64,000 nt of DNA from Lachnospiraceae bacterium (GTDB lineage: Bacteria > Bacillota > Clostridia > Lachnospirales > Lachnospiraceae): positions 219,219 through 283,218 of the forward strand of contig SVFK01000001.1 in NCBI GenBank assembly GCA_015056915.1, in the 5' to 3' direction. Below the pieces are notes generated by a model. It saw only the letters and a list, made by a program, of their open reading frames with translations, was not told where the DNA came from and searched no databases. The position numbers and the translations under genes were made by a program. Below are positions 26,714 through 36,344 of this stretch, piece by piece. The number at the start of each line of letters is the position of its first letter. The first letter of the stretch is position 1.

Positions 26714-28034
26714 GATACATTTCTCCAATCAAATCATATTCGTTAAAGTCCACAACCTGAACCTTTACAAAATCGCCTGTCATCAGACTTGCTGAAGTAT
26801 TTACAAACAGATAGCCATCTACATTGGGAGCATCGCGGTAGGTTCTTGCCACGTATACATCCTCATCTGCTACCTTACCCTCAATCATCACTGTCAGTAC
26901 TCTACCTATCATGTCCTCTGCCTTTTCAAAAGCGATTTCCTGTTGAAGCTCCATCAGTTCGTCACGTCTGGCTTCCTTGACTGCTTCCTCCACCTGCTCC
27001 GGCATCATTGCCGCAGGCGTATCCTCCTCCCGAGAATAAGTAAATACTCCCAGTCTGTCAAATTCCATTTCATTTACAAATCGGTACAGCTCCTCGAAAT
27101 CCTCCTGCGTCTCTCCGGGGAAACCGCTAATCAAGGTAGTCCGCAGACATATATCCGGGATTCTCTCACGCAGCCTGTTAATCGTTTGGCGAAGCTCCTC
27201 TTCTGTGGTTCTTCTGCCCATGCGCTTCAACACAGAATCAGCTGCATGCTGAATCGGAATATCCAGATAATGACATACCTTGGGCTCTCGTGCGATTGCC
27301 TCTATCAATTCATCGGTAATTTCCTCCGGATAACAGTATAAGATACGAATCCAGTAAATACCTGCAATCTGTGCCAATTCATGTAGCAGCTCCGGGAGTC
27401 TTTTTTCTCCATACAAATCCATGCCGTAAAGTGTAGTTTCCTGCGCCACCAAAATAAGCTCCTTCACCCCTGCATCTGCAAGACTCTCTGCCTCTGCCAC
27501 AAGCTTTTCCATAGGTACACTGCGGAAGCCCCCGCGCACCTTGGGAATAATACAATAAGTACAGTGCTTATCACAGCCCTCTGCGATTTTTAAGTATGCA
27601 AAATGTCCACCTGTAGTCACTACTCTCTTCTTATCTGTTACAGGTTTTGCGTTGATGTCTCGATAATAATTTTGTCCGGCTCCTGCCAGCACTTCCTCCA
27701 CTGCTGCTACTATGCTCTCAATGGCGGTGGTTCCGATTATGGCATCCACCTGCGGAATCTCCTTCTGGATTTCTTCCCGATAACGCTGAGCCAGACAGCC
27801 GGTTGCAATCAAAGCCTTGAGTTGACCGCTCTCCTTCAATTCCGCCATTTCCAGCAACGCATTAATACTCTCTTCCTTGGCATCCCCTATAAAGCAACAG
27901 GTATTCACCACCACAATGTCTGCCTCGGCTTCGTCATCCGTAAAACTATAGCCCTTTTCCTGCAACATTCCTAACATCATTTCAGAATCCACCAGATTCT
28001 TGTCGCAGCCAAGAGACACAAATAATATCTTCAT
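26706..28034 (-). CDS. rimO: Ribosomal protein S12 methylthiotransferase RimO
   Basis: 442-aa radical SAM enzyme that adds a methylthio group to an aspartate of S12. The N-terminal UPF0004 domain has its cysteines at LGCDKN, NTCCFIG and TGCLAQRY. The SAM cluster is CDKHCTYC (about residue 155), and a C-terminal TRAM domain covers about 375-440. RimO rather than MiaB is favoured by the LGCDKNLVDSE start and gene context. It overlaps pgsA by 8 nt. Confidence 0.95.
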   Translation of the reverse strand: MKILFVSLGCDKNLVDSEMMLGMLQEKGYSFTDDEAEADIVVVNTCCFIGDAKEESINALLEMAELKESGQLKALIATGCLAQRYREEIQKEIPQVDAIIGTTAIESIVAAVEEVLAGAGQNYYRDINAKPVTDKKRVVTTGGHFAYLKIAEGCDKHCTYCIIPKVRGGFRSVPMEKLVAEAESLADAGVKELILVAQETTLYGMDLYGEKRLPELLHELAQIAGIYWIRILYCYPEEITDELIEAIAREPKVCHYLDIPIQHAADSVLKRMGRRTTEEELRQTINRLRERIPDICLRTTLISGFPGETQEDFEELYRFVNEMEFDRLGVFTYSREEDTPAAMMPEQVEEAVKEARRDELMELQQEIAFEKAEDMIGRVLTVMIEGKVADEDVYVARTYRDAPNVDGYLFVNTSASLMTGDFVKVQVVDFNEYDLIGEMYHE

Positions 28035-28093
28035 AAATAACCTTTCTATAAATAATGAGTAGCTGGGGCAAAGCTCCAGCTACTGCGGTGTTC

Positions 28094-28327
28094 TTATTCT
28101 TCGTCGCTAAGAATCTTAATCTTGCCCTGATTCAGTTCTTCAACAGCAACGGATAATGCTTTGGTGTCCTTACCCTCAACAAGAGGCTCTTCACCGCCGA
28201 TAATCTGTCTGGCTCTTTTGGAGGTTGCCATAACAATGGAATAACGACTGTTTACTACAGGTGCTTCACCGGGTTCAACCTCGCTGTTTACTACCTTCAT
28301 TAAATCGGAATAAGACGGATGTAACAT
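28094..28327 (-). CDS. rpoZ: RNA polymerase omega subunit
   Basis: 77-aa small subunit that assists RNA polymerase assembly. It starts MLHPSYSDLMK and contains the SRYSIVMATSKRARQI block (about residue 27) diagnostic for the family; the acidic tail is typical of Clostridia. It starts 2 nt after gmk with GGAGC upstream, within the conserved remA-gmk-rpoZ unit. Confidence 0.95.
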   Translation of the reverse strand: MLHPSYSDLMKVVNSEVEPGEAPVVNSRYSIVMATSKRARQIIGGEEPLVEGKDTKALSVAVEELNQGKIKILSDEE

Positions 28328-28329
28328 AA

Positions 28330-28965
28330 TTATTCTGCTCCTTTCGCGAAACCTTTCAGTTCCTCTCTGATTTCTTTTATAAATGCTTCTCTTCTAACGG
28401 GTGCTCTGCGTGCGGCATCTACCAAATGATGAACCTCATCCACGCATACATCCAGAACGTCATTTACCACTATATAATCATAGGCTTCAATGCCTTCTGA
28501 TTCCTCACTTGCCCGGGCAAGGCGCTTACGGATTACTTCCATACTTTCCGTACCTCTACCCACCAGTCTGCGCTCCAGCTCTGCTGCACTGGGAGGTGTC
28601 ACAAACAGTAACAGACTCTCCGGAAACTGCTCCTTCACCTTAAGCGCTCCCTGTATTTCAATCTCCAGAATAACATCCTTTCCTGCTTCCAGCTGTTCCT
28701 CCACATACGCTTTGGGAGTTCCGTAATAATTGCCGCAATAGCAGGCATATTCAATGAGACCGTTCTGTGCAATGGTTGCTTCAAACTGCTCTTTATCTCT
28801 AAAAAAGTATTCCACACCGTCTCTCTCGCCTTCTCTGGGCTGTCTGGTGGTCATGGAAATAGATAATGCATAATTGTCATACTTTTGGAGCAGTCTTTTC
28901 ACCAAAGTGCCTTTTCCTGCTCCGGAAAATCCGGATATCACAATAAGTATTCCTTTATTTTTCAT
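28330..28965 (-). CDS. gmk: Guanylate kinase
   Basis: 211-aa enzyme phosphorylating GMP to GDP. The P-loop SGFSGAGKGTL lies at residue 10, the GMP-binding TTRQPREGERDGVEYFF at about 42, and EIEIQGALKVKEQFP at about 100. The ORF track is 30 codons too long; the ATG at 28965 gives the normal N-terminus. The 22-nt gap to remA holds an AGGTG site. Confidence 0.97.
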   Translation of the reverse strand: MKNKGILIVISGFSGAGKGTLVKRLLQKYDNYALSISMTTRQPREGERDGVEYFFRDKEQFEATIAQNGLIEYACYCGNYYGTPKAYVEEQLEAGKDVILEIEIQGALKVKEQFPESLLLFVTPPSAAELERRLVGRGTESMEVIRKRLARASEESEGIEAYDYIVVNDVLDVCVDEVHHLVDAARRAPVRREAFIKEIREELKGFAKGAE

Positions 28966-28987
28966 CTGTTCGGCACACCTTTCTGCT

Positions 28988-29269
28988 TCATTCACCGTCG
29001 CCGGCCTCTTCCTCTGCTCCGTCTGCACCCAAATCTGCCTGTGCTCGTCCTGCAATGGTCTCCGGCAACAGCGCCGACAACACCACCTGACTATTCTCCA
29101 TTACAAGCACAGATTTGGTCTTGCGCCCCTGAGTAGCATCAATCGCCATACCGCTTTCTTTTGCCTTCTGTACCATCCTTTTGACAGGAGCAGACTCCGG
29201 ACTTACGATAGCGATGATTTTACCTGTATTTACAATATTACCGAAACCGATATGAATTAGCCTGTTCAT
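28988..29269 (-). CDS. remA: RemA-like regulatory protein (DUF370)
   Basis: 93-aa DNA-binding protein. In Bacillus RemA activates biofilm matrix and osmoprotection genes. The family start [13 protein letters not shown] and the core [16 protein letters not shown] and [14 protein letters not shown] are intact. The tail (about residues 80-93) is acidic and extra. The start at 29269 follows GAGG. Its place between yicC and gmk is the usual one in Firmicutes; the targets in this organism are unknown. Confidence 0.9.
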   Translation of the reverse strand: MNRLIHIGFGNIVNTGKIIAIVSPESAPVKRMVQKAKESGMAIDATQGRKTKSVLVMENSQVVLSALLPETIAGRAQADLGADGAEEEAGDGE

Positions 29270-29317
29270 ATAACCTCTTATCGACATCTTTGCACACAGT
29301 CTGTACAAATCAGCAAC

Positions 29318-30196
29318 TTATTCTATGTTTTGAATCTGCTCACGAACCTTTTCTATTTCTGTTTTCAGTTCAATGGCACAATTAGAAATCTCCAGATCAT
29401 TGGCCTTGGATAAAATCGTATTAGCCTCACGATTCATTTCCTGAGCAATAAAATCAAGCTTACGTCCGATGCTACCGCCTTCCACGAGGGTCTTCTTGGT
29501 CGTTTCAATGTGACTACGCAAACGTACGATTTCCTCGTCAACACAGACCTTATCTGCAAAAATGGTAACCTCTGTCAGCAACCTGCCTTCATCCACGTTC
29601 ACATCTGCCAGCAAATCTTTGACCTTCTCTTCCAGCTTATTCTTGTATTCTGTGATAATTTCAGGAGAACGCTCAGAAATAAAATCTACCAGTTTAAGCA
29701 TATTATCCAGCTTGTCAATCAAATCATCTCTCAAATGCTCGCCCTCTGTAATACGGGTCTGGACAAACATTTCAGATGCACCCTTGATAGCCTTCTGCAA
29801 TTCCTTCCAAAGTTCCTCCTCATCCATGGTCTGTTCTTCCATGGTAAACACTTCCGGATATTTGGAGAGCGTAGACACCCTGATGTCATCATCCAATCCG
29901 AAATCTGCAGCCATTTTCCTCAGGTAAGTTAAGTATTCCTCTGCCAGTTCCCTGTTATAACGCACAGTGGTATTATTTTCAGAGAAATCCTCATAGGTGA
30001 TAAACATATCCACCTTACCGCGGGAAATATAATTCTTCAACTCACTACGGATAGCGGACTCAAAGAAGTTTAATTTCTTAGGCATCTTAATATTGACATC
30101 CAAATAACGATGATTGACAGATTTCATCTCTACTGTAAATTTTCTGTTATTCTCGGCAACCTCACATCTGCCAAAACCGGTCATACTCTTTATCAT
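29318..30196 (-). CDS. YicC family endoribonuclease
   Basis: 292-aa protein of the YicC/YloC family, whose E. coli member is reported to be an RNase acting on small RNAs. It begins MIKSMTGFGRCEV, has the conserved KSVNHRYLDVNIKMP block (about 25) and the C-terminal DUF1732 signature GRKLDFIAQEMNREANTILSKA (about 250). The ORF track start is 41 codons too early; AGGAG precedes the ATG at 30196. It heads the remA-gmk-rpoZ-rimO-pgsA-cinA run. Confidence 0.93.
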   Translation of the reverse strand: MIKSMTGFGRCEVAENNRKFTVEMKSVNHRYLDVNIKMPKKLNFFESAIRSELKNYISRGKVDMFITYEDFSENNTTVRYNRELAEEYLTYLRKMAADFGLDDDIRVSTLSKYPEVFTMEEQTMDEEELWKELQKAIKGASEMFVQTRITEGEHLRDDLIDKLDNMLKLVDFISERSPEIITEYKNKLEEKVKDLLADVNVDEGRLLTEVTIFADKVCVDEEIVRLRSHIETTKKTLVEGGSIGRKLDFIAQEMNREANTILSKANDLEISNCAIELKTEIEKVREQIQNIE

Positions 30197-30331
30197 AAGC
30201 ACTCCTATCCGGTATATGGATTTGTTTTTCACCACATACTTCATTTCATTATAAAGTAAGTTTTTCCAAGCGTCAAGGGTAGGGGGGCTGTTTTCCGCGA
30301 TTTTTACCGGGGCAGGCATTTCGGAAATGAG

Positions 30332-30360
30332 TGGATTTATTCAAAAGGCTATGCTATACT
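30332..30360 (+). promoter_or_regulatory. Promoter of rqcH
   Basis: Extended -10 TGCTATACT (hexamer 30355-30360) with a weak TGGATT at 17-nt spacing, 30 nt before the ATG. Confidence 0.5.
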
Positions 30361-30389
30361 TTTGTTGGTGAAGAAAGCGAGGAATAATT

Positions 30390-32135
30390 ATGGCCTTTGA
30401 TGGCGTTACCATAGCAAATGTAGTACAAGAAATGAATCAGGAATTAATCGGCGGCAGACTTTACAAAATTGCCCAACCGGAAAATGATGAGCTGTTGCTC
30501 ACCATTAAAACCTCCAACGGACAGAAGCGTCTGTTTATCTCCGCCGGTGCTTCTCTGCCTTTGATTTATCTGACTAACACAAATAAGCCCAGCCCCATGA
30601 CTGCACCCAATTTCTGTATGCTGTTGCGCAAGCACCTGCAGAACGGTCGCATCGTGTCCATTACACAGCCCGGCTTGGAACGTATTATCCATATTGAAGT
30701 GGAACATTTGGATGAAATGGGGGATTTATGCCGCAAAACCCTTGTGGTAGAAATCATGGGCAAGCACAGCAATATTATTTTCTGCAACGAGGAGCATATG
30801 ATTATCGACAGTATCAAGCACGTATCTGCCGCAGTCAGCAGTGTCCGTGAGGTGTTGCCGGGCAAGCCCTACTTCGTTGCACAGACACAGGATAAGCTAG
30901 ATGCCCTGACCGTGGAATATCCGGCTTTCCGCGAGGCACTCTCCTCCAAACCACAGCCCACCTTCAAGGCTTTGTACGGAAGCTTTGAAGGCATCTCACC
31001 GATTCTGGCTCAGGAGCTATGCTTTCAGGCCGGTATTGATGGTGAGCAGCCCACCGCAGCCTTGGACGAAGCTGCCTACCAAAAATTGTTTACAGCATTT
31101 AAAACAATGGTACAGTCCATTCAAGCCGGAGATTTTACCCCTAATATTGCATACACCGGCACCCAGCCTGTGGATTTTGCCGCCATACCACTGACCATGT
31201 ACACTACCGGTACAGACCACACGGTGGCATATGATTCTATGAGCCAGCTCTTGGAAAGCTACTATGCAGAGAAAAATACAATCACACGCATCCGACAGAA
31301 ATCCTCAGACCTTCGTCGTATCGTGCAGACAGCATTGGAGCGTAATGTGAAAAAATATGACTTGCAGCTACGCCAGATGAAGGATACCGAAAAGCGTGAG
31401 ACCTATCGCATATACGGAGAATTGCTGAACACTTACGGTTACAGCGCACAGCCCGGCGATAAATCTCTGGAGGCAATCAATTATTACACCAACGAGCCTG
31501 TTACGATTCCTTTGGACCCAACATTGACTGCTTTGGAAAATGCCAAAAAATATTTTGACAAATATAACAAAATGAAGCGCACTTATGAAGCACTGTCTGA
31601 ATTAACCAAAGAAGTCAAAGAGGAAATTGACCATTTGGAGACTATTAGTGCAGCGCTTGATATTGCCCTACAGGAAGAGGATTTGGTAGAAATTAAAGAA
31701 GAGCTGACCGAAAGTGGTTATATCCGCAGAAAAGGCGGCAGCAAAAAGACCAAAATAACCAGTAAACCCTTCCACTATATCAGCAGTGACGGATTCCATA
31801 TTTATGTGGGCAAGAACAATTATCAAAACGAGGAGCTGACCTTTAAATTTGCCACCGGGAATGACTGGTGGTTCCATGCAAAAGGGATACCCGGTTCCCA
31901 TGTCATTGTCAAAACAGAGGGTGACGGGGAAATGCCGGACAGAACCTTCGAAGAGGCCGGACGACTTGCCGCCTATTATTCTAAAGGACGCGGTCAGGAA
32001 AAGGTAGAAATAGATTACATCCAGAAAAAGCATGTAAAAAAACCCGGCGGCGCAAAGCCCGGGTTTGTAGTATACTATACCAATTATTCTCTAATGATTG
32101 ACAGCAATATCGAAGGAATAGAGCAGGTGAATTGA
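30390..32135 (+). CDS. rqcH: Ribosome quality control protein RqcH (NFACT family)
   Basis: 581-aa homologue of eukaryotic Rqc2/NEMF. In Bacillus RqcH binds stalled 50S subunits and adds C-terminal poly-alanine tails. The NFACT-N domain (about residues 4-220), HhH-like and coiled-coil segments (about 280-430) and NFACT-R domain (about 450-560, with GNDWWFHAKGIPGSHVIVK) are in order. Older annotation calls the family fibronectin-binding protein. It is monocistronic; its stop codon lies within the loop of its own terminator. Confidence 0.93.
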   Translation: MAFDGVTIANVVQEMNQELIGGRLYKIAQPENDELLLTIKTSNGQKRLFISAGASLPLIYLTNTNKPSPMTAPNFCMLLRKHLQNGRIVSITQPGLERIIHIEVEHLDEMGDLCRKTLVVEIMGKHSNIIFCNEEHMIIDSIKHVSAAVSSVREVLPGKPYFVAQTQDKLDALTVEYPAFREALSSKPQPTFKALYGSFEGISPILAQELCFQAGIDGEQPTAALDEAAYQKLFTAFKTMVQSIQAGDFTPNIAYTGTQPVDFAAIPLTMYTTGTDHTVAYDSMSQLLESYYAEKNTITRIRQKSSDLRRIVQTALERNVKKYDLQLRQMKDTEKRETYRIYGELLNTYGYSAQPGDKSLEAINYYTNEPVTIPLDPTLTALENAKKYFDKYNKMKRTYEALSELTKEVKEEIDHLETISAALDIALQEEDLVEIKEELTESGYIRRKGGSKKTKITSKPFHYISSDGFHIYVGKNNYQNEELTFKFATGNDWWFHAKGIPGSHVIVKTEGDGEMPDRTFEEAGRLAAYYSKGRGQEKVEIDYIQKKHVKKPGGAKPGFVVYYTNYSLMIDSNIEGIEQVN

Positions 32136-32150
32136 CACCTGCTCTATTTG
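32118..32150 (+). terminator. Terminator overlapping the rqcH stop codon
   Basis: 12-bp stem ATAGAGCAGGTG / CACCTGCTCTAT with a 6-nt loop that carries the TGA stop, followed by TTGCT, a weak U-tract. Confidence 0.55.
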
Positions 32151-32157
32151 CTACTTA

Positions 32158-32416
32158 TTGTCAGAATGTCGGGGATAAAAAGTCCACCGCCCACAATGGT
32201 CAGGCTGGTTTGTCATCTACAGGAGCCTTAGTTGCCCTTAGGATTGGCAAAGATGCGTTGTTGCCCACAATTCGTCTGTTTGAGCGTAGCGAGTTTTCGA
32301 ATTGTGGGTAACGTACTTAGCAGATTTGACAATTCTTAGTGCAACTTGGCTCCGCAGCCGCAAACCGGTCTGACCATTGTGGGCGGTGGACTTTTTGTCC
32401 TCGTTATTCTGACATT
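32158..32416 (+). repeat. Long structured repeat, copy 1 (candidate plus-strand RNA)
   Basis: This fills the whole spacer between rqcH and the flippase gene. The outer arms of about 50 nt (32158-32212 and 32361-32414) are inverted repeats; the imperfect pairs in their paired part are G.U read on the plus strand. The 148-nt core (32213-32360) contains nested helices: GGAGCC/GGCTCC with GTTGC/GCAAC, then CTTAGGATTG-like/CAATTCTTAG, then a 15-bp helix ending CCCACAATTCG/CGAATTGTGGG. A second copy lies at 59404-59648. It has no ORF, transposase or CRISPR-like periodicity. The family is not one I recognise; structured ncRNA or a foldback mobile element are the main options. Confidence 0.8.
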
Positions 32417-32426
32417 GTCACCAATT

Positions 32427-34100
32427 CTATTTCATCAGTCTGCACTTCTTAGCCAGCTTCACCAGCAGATATCCCTTGGGGAATCCGCGCAGTTCCTGTT
32501 CTGTGAGACCTCGCATTAATATCATCATCACAAAGTATACAAGAATCGCCACCAAAATAGCCGGTATCACCGAAACAAGCATGGATGAGGTAAGCATGAA
32601 AAGTATTTCATAAATCACCCACGCCCCGGCTCCCATAAACACAGATGCCAGACCGGGTATCACAAAGGTTCGCCAAATCTCCTGCTTATAGCCTACCGCT
32701 CTACGGATAGACAACTGATTCAATACGCACATGATGCCGGAGTATAAGGTATTGGCAATAGCAACACTATATAAATCCAAATCTGTATAGAATAACAATC
32801 CTAATCCTGCTACTGTCTGTATTACCAATGCAATACCGGCATTTCTGATAGGTGTATTTACTTTACCCAAGCCTTGCAAAATAGGACTGTTCAAGGCTGC
32901 CAATGCATAGAAAATCACGGACAGTGACAGTGTCATCAGCATTTTGGCACCAAAATCCAAAGAAGCCTCCGAATTACTTGGGAACAACAAATTAGTGATT
33001 GGCTTTGCCAATACAAATAAACCTACCGCACAGGGTATGGATATCACCATTGTGGTTTTCACCGCAACACTGATTTTGTTTCTGGCTCCTGCCACATCCT
33101 TGGCCGCCACTGCCTGCGCCACGGTAGGAATCATGGCAGCTGCCATTGCTGTAGCAAATGCAACAGGGATATTGGATATCGTCAATGCCTGACCGGAAAA
33201 GATACCCCAGTTAGCTGTGATTGCTATGGTATCCAACTCTTTCATCTTGGGGTAAATCGAGGTATATATCTGTGTATTGACTGTACTACTCAAATTATTA
33301 ATAGCCGTGCTTAAAATAAACGGTGTTACCACCAACGTAATCATCTTAATAATAGAGCCATAGCTATCTACGCCCGTATGTCTGTCACGCTTCACTCTGC
33401 GCAGAATCATACCTCGGTTCACGCCGTAAATCCATAGCATAAACAAAAGTGCCACCAACACACCCACACTGGTGCCTAAAGCACTACCCATGGCGCCATT
33501 TACCGCACGCTCTACCTGTCCTTCCACATCCGCAGGATATTCCATGGTTCCCATGACATTTACAATTAATAAATATGCTGCTCCGATACTGACCACAGCA
33601 TTGGCAATCTGCTCCAGAATCTGCGAGACAGATGTCTGTGCCATACTTTTATGAGCCTGAAAATACCCGCGCAATACGCCAAGCATACCGTACACAAAAA
33701 TGGTAGGAGCAAAAACACGCAGCACGGGAATAGCCGTTTCCTCAACAAACAGACCTGCTCCAAAAAACAAAAACAGGCTGGCAATGGCACCTACTATCAG
33801 TACATAGCCCATTGCACAATAAAAAATCCGATGAGCATTCCGATACTCCTTCACCGCCAGCTTTTGCGCGATTACCTTGGATATGGCAGAAGGAATACTG
33901 TAAGAGGAAATCAGCAAAATAATGGTATAATAAGCATATGCCTGCTGGTAATAACCCAGACCCAAATCACCGATAACACTATGTAAAGGGCTCCTGTAAA
34001 GGAGCCCTATGATTCTGGTGATAATCCCTGCCGCAGCAAGGATGCCTGCCTGCATTATGAAATTATTCTTACTGCTTGTATTGCTGTTTTTGTCAGACAT
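32427..34100 (-). CDS. Oligosaccharide flippase family protein (SpoVB/MurJ-like MOP superfamily)
   Basis: 557-aa membrane protein with about 14 helices of the MOP exporter superfamily. The N-terminus (ILAAAGIITRIIGLLYRSPL, about residue 20) and the RNAGIALVIQTVAGLGLL region (about 425) resemble the SpoVB/YtgP group, which moves lipid-linked wall precursors across the membrane or serves in spore cortex formation. I cannot say which substrate it flips. AGGAT precedes the ATG. It is alone apart from the distant upstream glgA, 33 nt away in the same direction. Confidence 0.88.
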   Translation of the reverse strand: MSDKNSNTSSKNNFIMQAGILAAAGIITRIIGLLYRSPLHSVIGDLGLGYYQQAYAYYTIILLISSYSIPSAISKVIAQKLAVKEYRNAHRIFYCAMGYVLIVGAIASLFLFFGAGLFVEETAIPVLRVFAPTIFVYGMLGVLRGYFQAHKSMAQTSVSQILEQIANAVVSIGAAYLLIVNVMGTMEYPADVEGQVERAVNGAMGSALGTSVGVLVALLFMLWIYGVNRGMILRRVKRDRHTGVDSYGSIIKMITLVVTPFILSTAINNLSSTVNTQIYTSIYPKMKELDTIAITANWGIFSGQALTISNIPVAFATAMAAAMIPTVAQAVAAKDVAGARNKISVAVKTTMVISIPCAVGLFVLAKPITNLLFPSNSEASLDFGAKMLMTLSLSVIFYALAALNSPILQGLGKVNTPIRNAGIALVIQTVAGLGLLFYTDLDLYSVAIANTLYSGIMCVLNQLSIRRAVGYKQEIWRTFVIPGLASVFMGAGAWVIYEILFMLTSSMLVSVIPAILVAILVYFVMMILMRGLTEQELRGFPKGYLLVKLAKKCRLMK

Positions 34101-34133
34101 GCCACACTATCCTATCAATTCATCTTCCGTCCA

Positions 34134-35579
34134 TTAGCCAATCAGCCAGTCATACATTTCCTGATATTTTCTTGCTGAAACACTCCATGAGAAATCAGCT
34201 GCCATGGCACGGTCGACAATTTTGTTCCATTCACGCTTCTTATCATAATAAATATGCTCAGCATAGCGAATTGTATTCAACATCTCATGTGCATTGTAAT
34301 TGGTAAAGCTAAATCCTGTACCGCTACTCTCATACTCATTATATGGCTGTACCGTATCCTTCAGACCACCAGTTTCTCTGACAATGGGCACCGTACCGTA
34401 ACGCAGAGACATCAACTGACTCAAGCCACAGGGCTCAAACAGAGAAGGCATCAGGAATGCATCACAGGATGCATAAATCTTGTGGGACAACGCATCTGAA
34501 TAATAAATATTGGCAGATACCTTATCACTGTACTTCCAGTCAAAGTGACGGAACATATTCTCATAACGCTCTTCACCGGTACCCAGTACTACCAACTGAA
34601 TATCATCCTGACACAGCTCATCCATTACATAAGCAATCAAGTCAAGTCCCTTCTGATCCGTCAGACGCGACACCAGACCAATCATCATCTTCTTGTCATC
34701 CTGTTTTAAGCCAAGCTCTTCCTGCAGTGCACGCTTATTCTTAATCTTTTCCTTACGGAAATTCACCGCATTATAAGGCTTTACAATATGCTTATCCGTC
34801 TCGGGATTGAAATCATCATAATCAATACCGTTTACAATACCACGCAAATCTCCGCTGCGGGCACGAAGCAAGCCATCCAGACCTTCTCCGTAAAAAGCTG
34901 TTTTGATTTCCTCTGCATAAGTATCACTTACCGTAGTAACAGCATCTGCATACACGATACCACCCTTTAACAGATTCGCATCCTTATATGCCTCCAGCTT
35001 GTCAGGACTAAAATAATATTGAGGCAGACCTGTGATACTCTGTACCACCTTGGGGTCCCATTTGCCCTGGAATTTCAGGTTATGAATGGTAATCGCAGTT
35101 TTTACATTGCGATAAAAATCGTTATTGCGGAAACGCTCATCCAGATATACCGGAATCAAGCCAGTCTGCCAGTCATGACAATGAATCAGGTCTGGCTGGA
35201 AACCGATAACGGGCAAAGCAGAAAGCACTGCCTTACAGAAATATGCATACTTTTCAATTTCAAATAAGGGATCATCACAATAAGGCTTAAATCCACCGAA
35301 ATAAAATTCATTATCAATAAAATAGTAATGAACTCCGCCTTCTTCAGCCTCCATAATACCTACATATTCATTCTTCCAGTTGTAATCCATGTAGAAATGA
35401 TTGACATAAGTAAGCTTATCCTTCATTTCCTGCTTCATGCACATATATTTAGGAATGATAACTCGTACATCAAAATATTCTTTGTCAATATACTTTGGCA
35501 GAGAACCTACAACATCAGCCAAACCGCCGGTTTTAATAAATGGAACACCTTCTGATGCTACAAATAATATTTTTTTCAT
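34134..35579 (-). CDS. glgA: Glycogen synthase (ADP-glucose type)
   Basis: 481-aa GT5 glycosyltransferase extending alpha-1,4-glucan from ADP-glucose. The N-terminal KTGGLADVVGSLPK motif (about residue 15) and the C-terminal SLFEPCGLSQLMSLRYGTVPIVRETGGLKDTV block (about 375) are diagnostic. The start at 35579 follows GGAGGG; the ORF track start is six codons upstream. No glgC or glgD lies nearby. A TATAAT with a weak TTTCCA at 17 nt lies just upstream. The gene follows the Spo0A-like gene in the same direction. Confidence 0.95.
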   Translation of the reverse strand: MKKILFVASEGVPFIKTGGLADVVGSLPKYIDKEYFDVRVIIPKYMCMKQEMKDKLTYVNHFYMDYNWKNEYVGIMEAEEGGVHYYFIDNEFYFGGFKPYCDDPLFEIEKYAYFCKAVLSALPVIGFQPDLIHCHDWQTGLIPVYLDERFRNNDFYRNVKTAITIHNLKFQGKWDPKVVQSITGLPQYYFSPDKLEAYKDANLLKGGIVYADAVTTVSDTYAEEIKTAFYGEGLDGLLRARSGDLRGIVNGIDYDDFNPETDKHIVKPYNAVNFRKEKIKNKRALQEELGLKQDDKKMMIGLVSRLTDQKGLDLIAYVMDELCQDDIQLVVLGTGEERYENMFRHFDWKYSDKVSANIYYSDALSHKIYASCDAFLMPSLFEPCGLSQLMSLRYGTVPIVRETGGLKDTVQPYNEYESSGTGFSFTNYNAHEMLNTIRYAEHIYYDKKREWNKIVDRAMAADFSWSVSARKYQEMYDWLIG

Positions 35580-35689
35580 TTGAACCCTCCACGTCAACGA
35601 AGTTTTTCACTATTATGTGTTATATTATACACTATTCTTGAAAACGTGGAAAGAGGTATTCTACAAATTTCGCTTCTTTCCCCAAGTAT

Positions 35690-36211
35690 TTATGCGCGAT
35701 AGGACAGACGTATTCTGTCTGCAATCAATGCTATAAATTCTGAGTTGGTGGGCTTGCCTTTTCCGGTGTCAATGGTATAACCGAACAACGCATCTAAGGT
35801 CTCCATCCTTCCCCTACTCCACGCCACCTCGATTGCATGGCGGATAGCGCGCTCCACGCGGCTGGGTGTGGTTTGAAACCTTTTTGCAATGGTAGGATAA
35901 AGTATCTTGGTAATGGAGCTGATCATAGCAGGGTCTTCCACGGACATCATGATTGCTTCTCGCAGATATTGGTATCCCTTAATATGTGCCGGTACACCAA
36001 TTTCATGAATCATGTTGGTCACATCCTGCTCCAGATCATGGATAACTTCGTGCTTTTCCTTCGGGCTGTCACTCTTTTCCTGTTTGCTGTCATTTTTGGT
36101 GGAAGGAACGGTAATCATAATCTGAAATTCCTTATCGCCTCTCATTAAGTCCCCCAAAATTTTGTACACCTTGTCATTATCCTTTGTAGTTGTAATGTTT
36201 AACTGTTCCAT
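35690..36211 (-). CDS. Spo0A C-terminal-domain protein lacking a receiver domain
   Basis: 173-aa protein. Residues about 60-170 match the Spo0A DNA-binding effector domain: [49 protein letters not shown] (recognition helix) and [17 protein letters not shown]. True Spo0A is about 260 aa with an N-terminal phosphoreceiver domain; here the first 55 residues are polar and Lys/Asp-rich and cannot form one. The gene is not truncated by a frameshift, since GGAGG stands 7 nt before its own ATG. I infer a phosphorylation-independent regulator of 0A-box genes or a competitor of Spo0A. A TGTCGAA box lies upstream. Confidence 0.88.
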   Translation of the reverse strand: MEQLNITTTKDNDKVYKILGDLMRGDKEFQIMITVPSTKNDSKQEKSDSPKEKHEVIHDLEQDVTNMIHEIGVPAHIKGYQYLREAIMMSVEDPAMISSITKILYPTIAKRFQTTPSRVERAIRHAIEVAWSRGRMETLDALFGYTIDTGKGKPTNSEFIALIADRIRLSYRA

Positions 36212-36256
36212 TAAACTACCTCCATGTCTAAAATGTCTTAAAATTCGTACCTTGCT

Positions 36257-36286
36257 ATTATAAATTGATAATGTTTGATGCTTCAA
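36257..36286 (-). promoter_or_regulatory. Promoter of the Spo0A-like gene
   Basis: Minus strand TTGAAG, 18-nt spacer, TATAAT, about 45 nt from the start codon. The -35 lies in a TTGAT/ATCAA inverted repeat. Confidence 0.6.
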
Positions 36287-36344
36287 TCAAAAATCATCGC
36301 AGATTCCTGCCTACACAGTCAAATGCCGTTGCCGATTGACCTGA

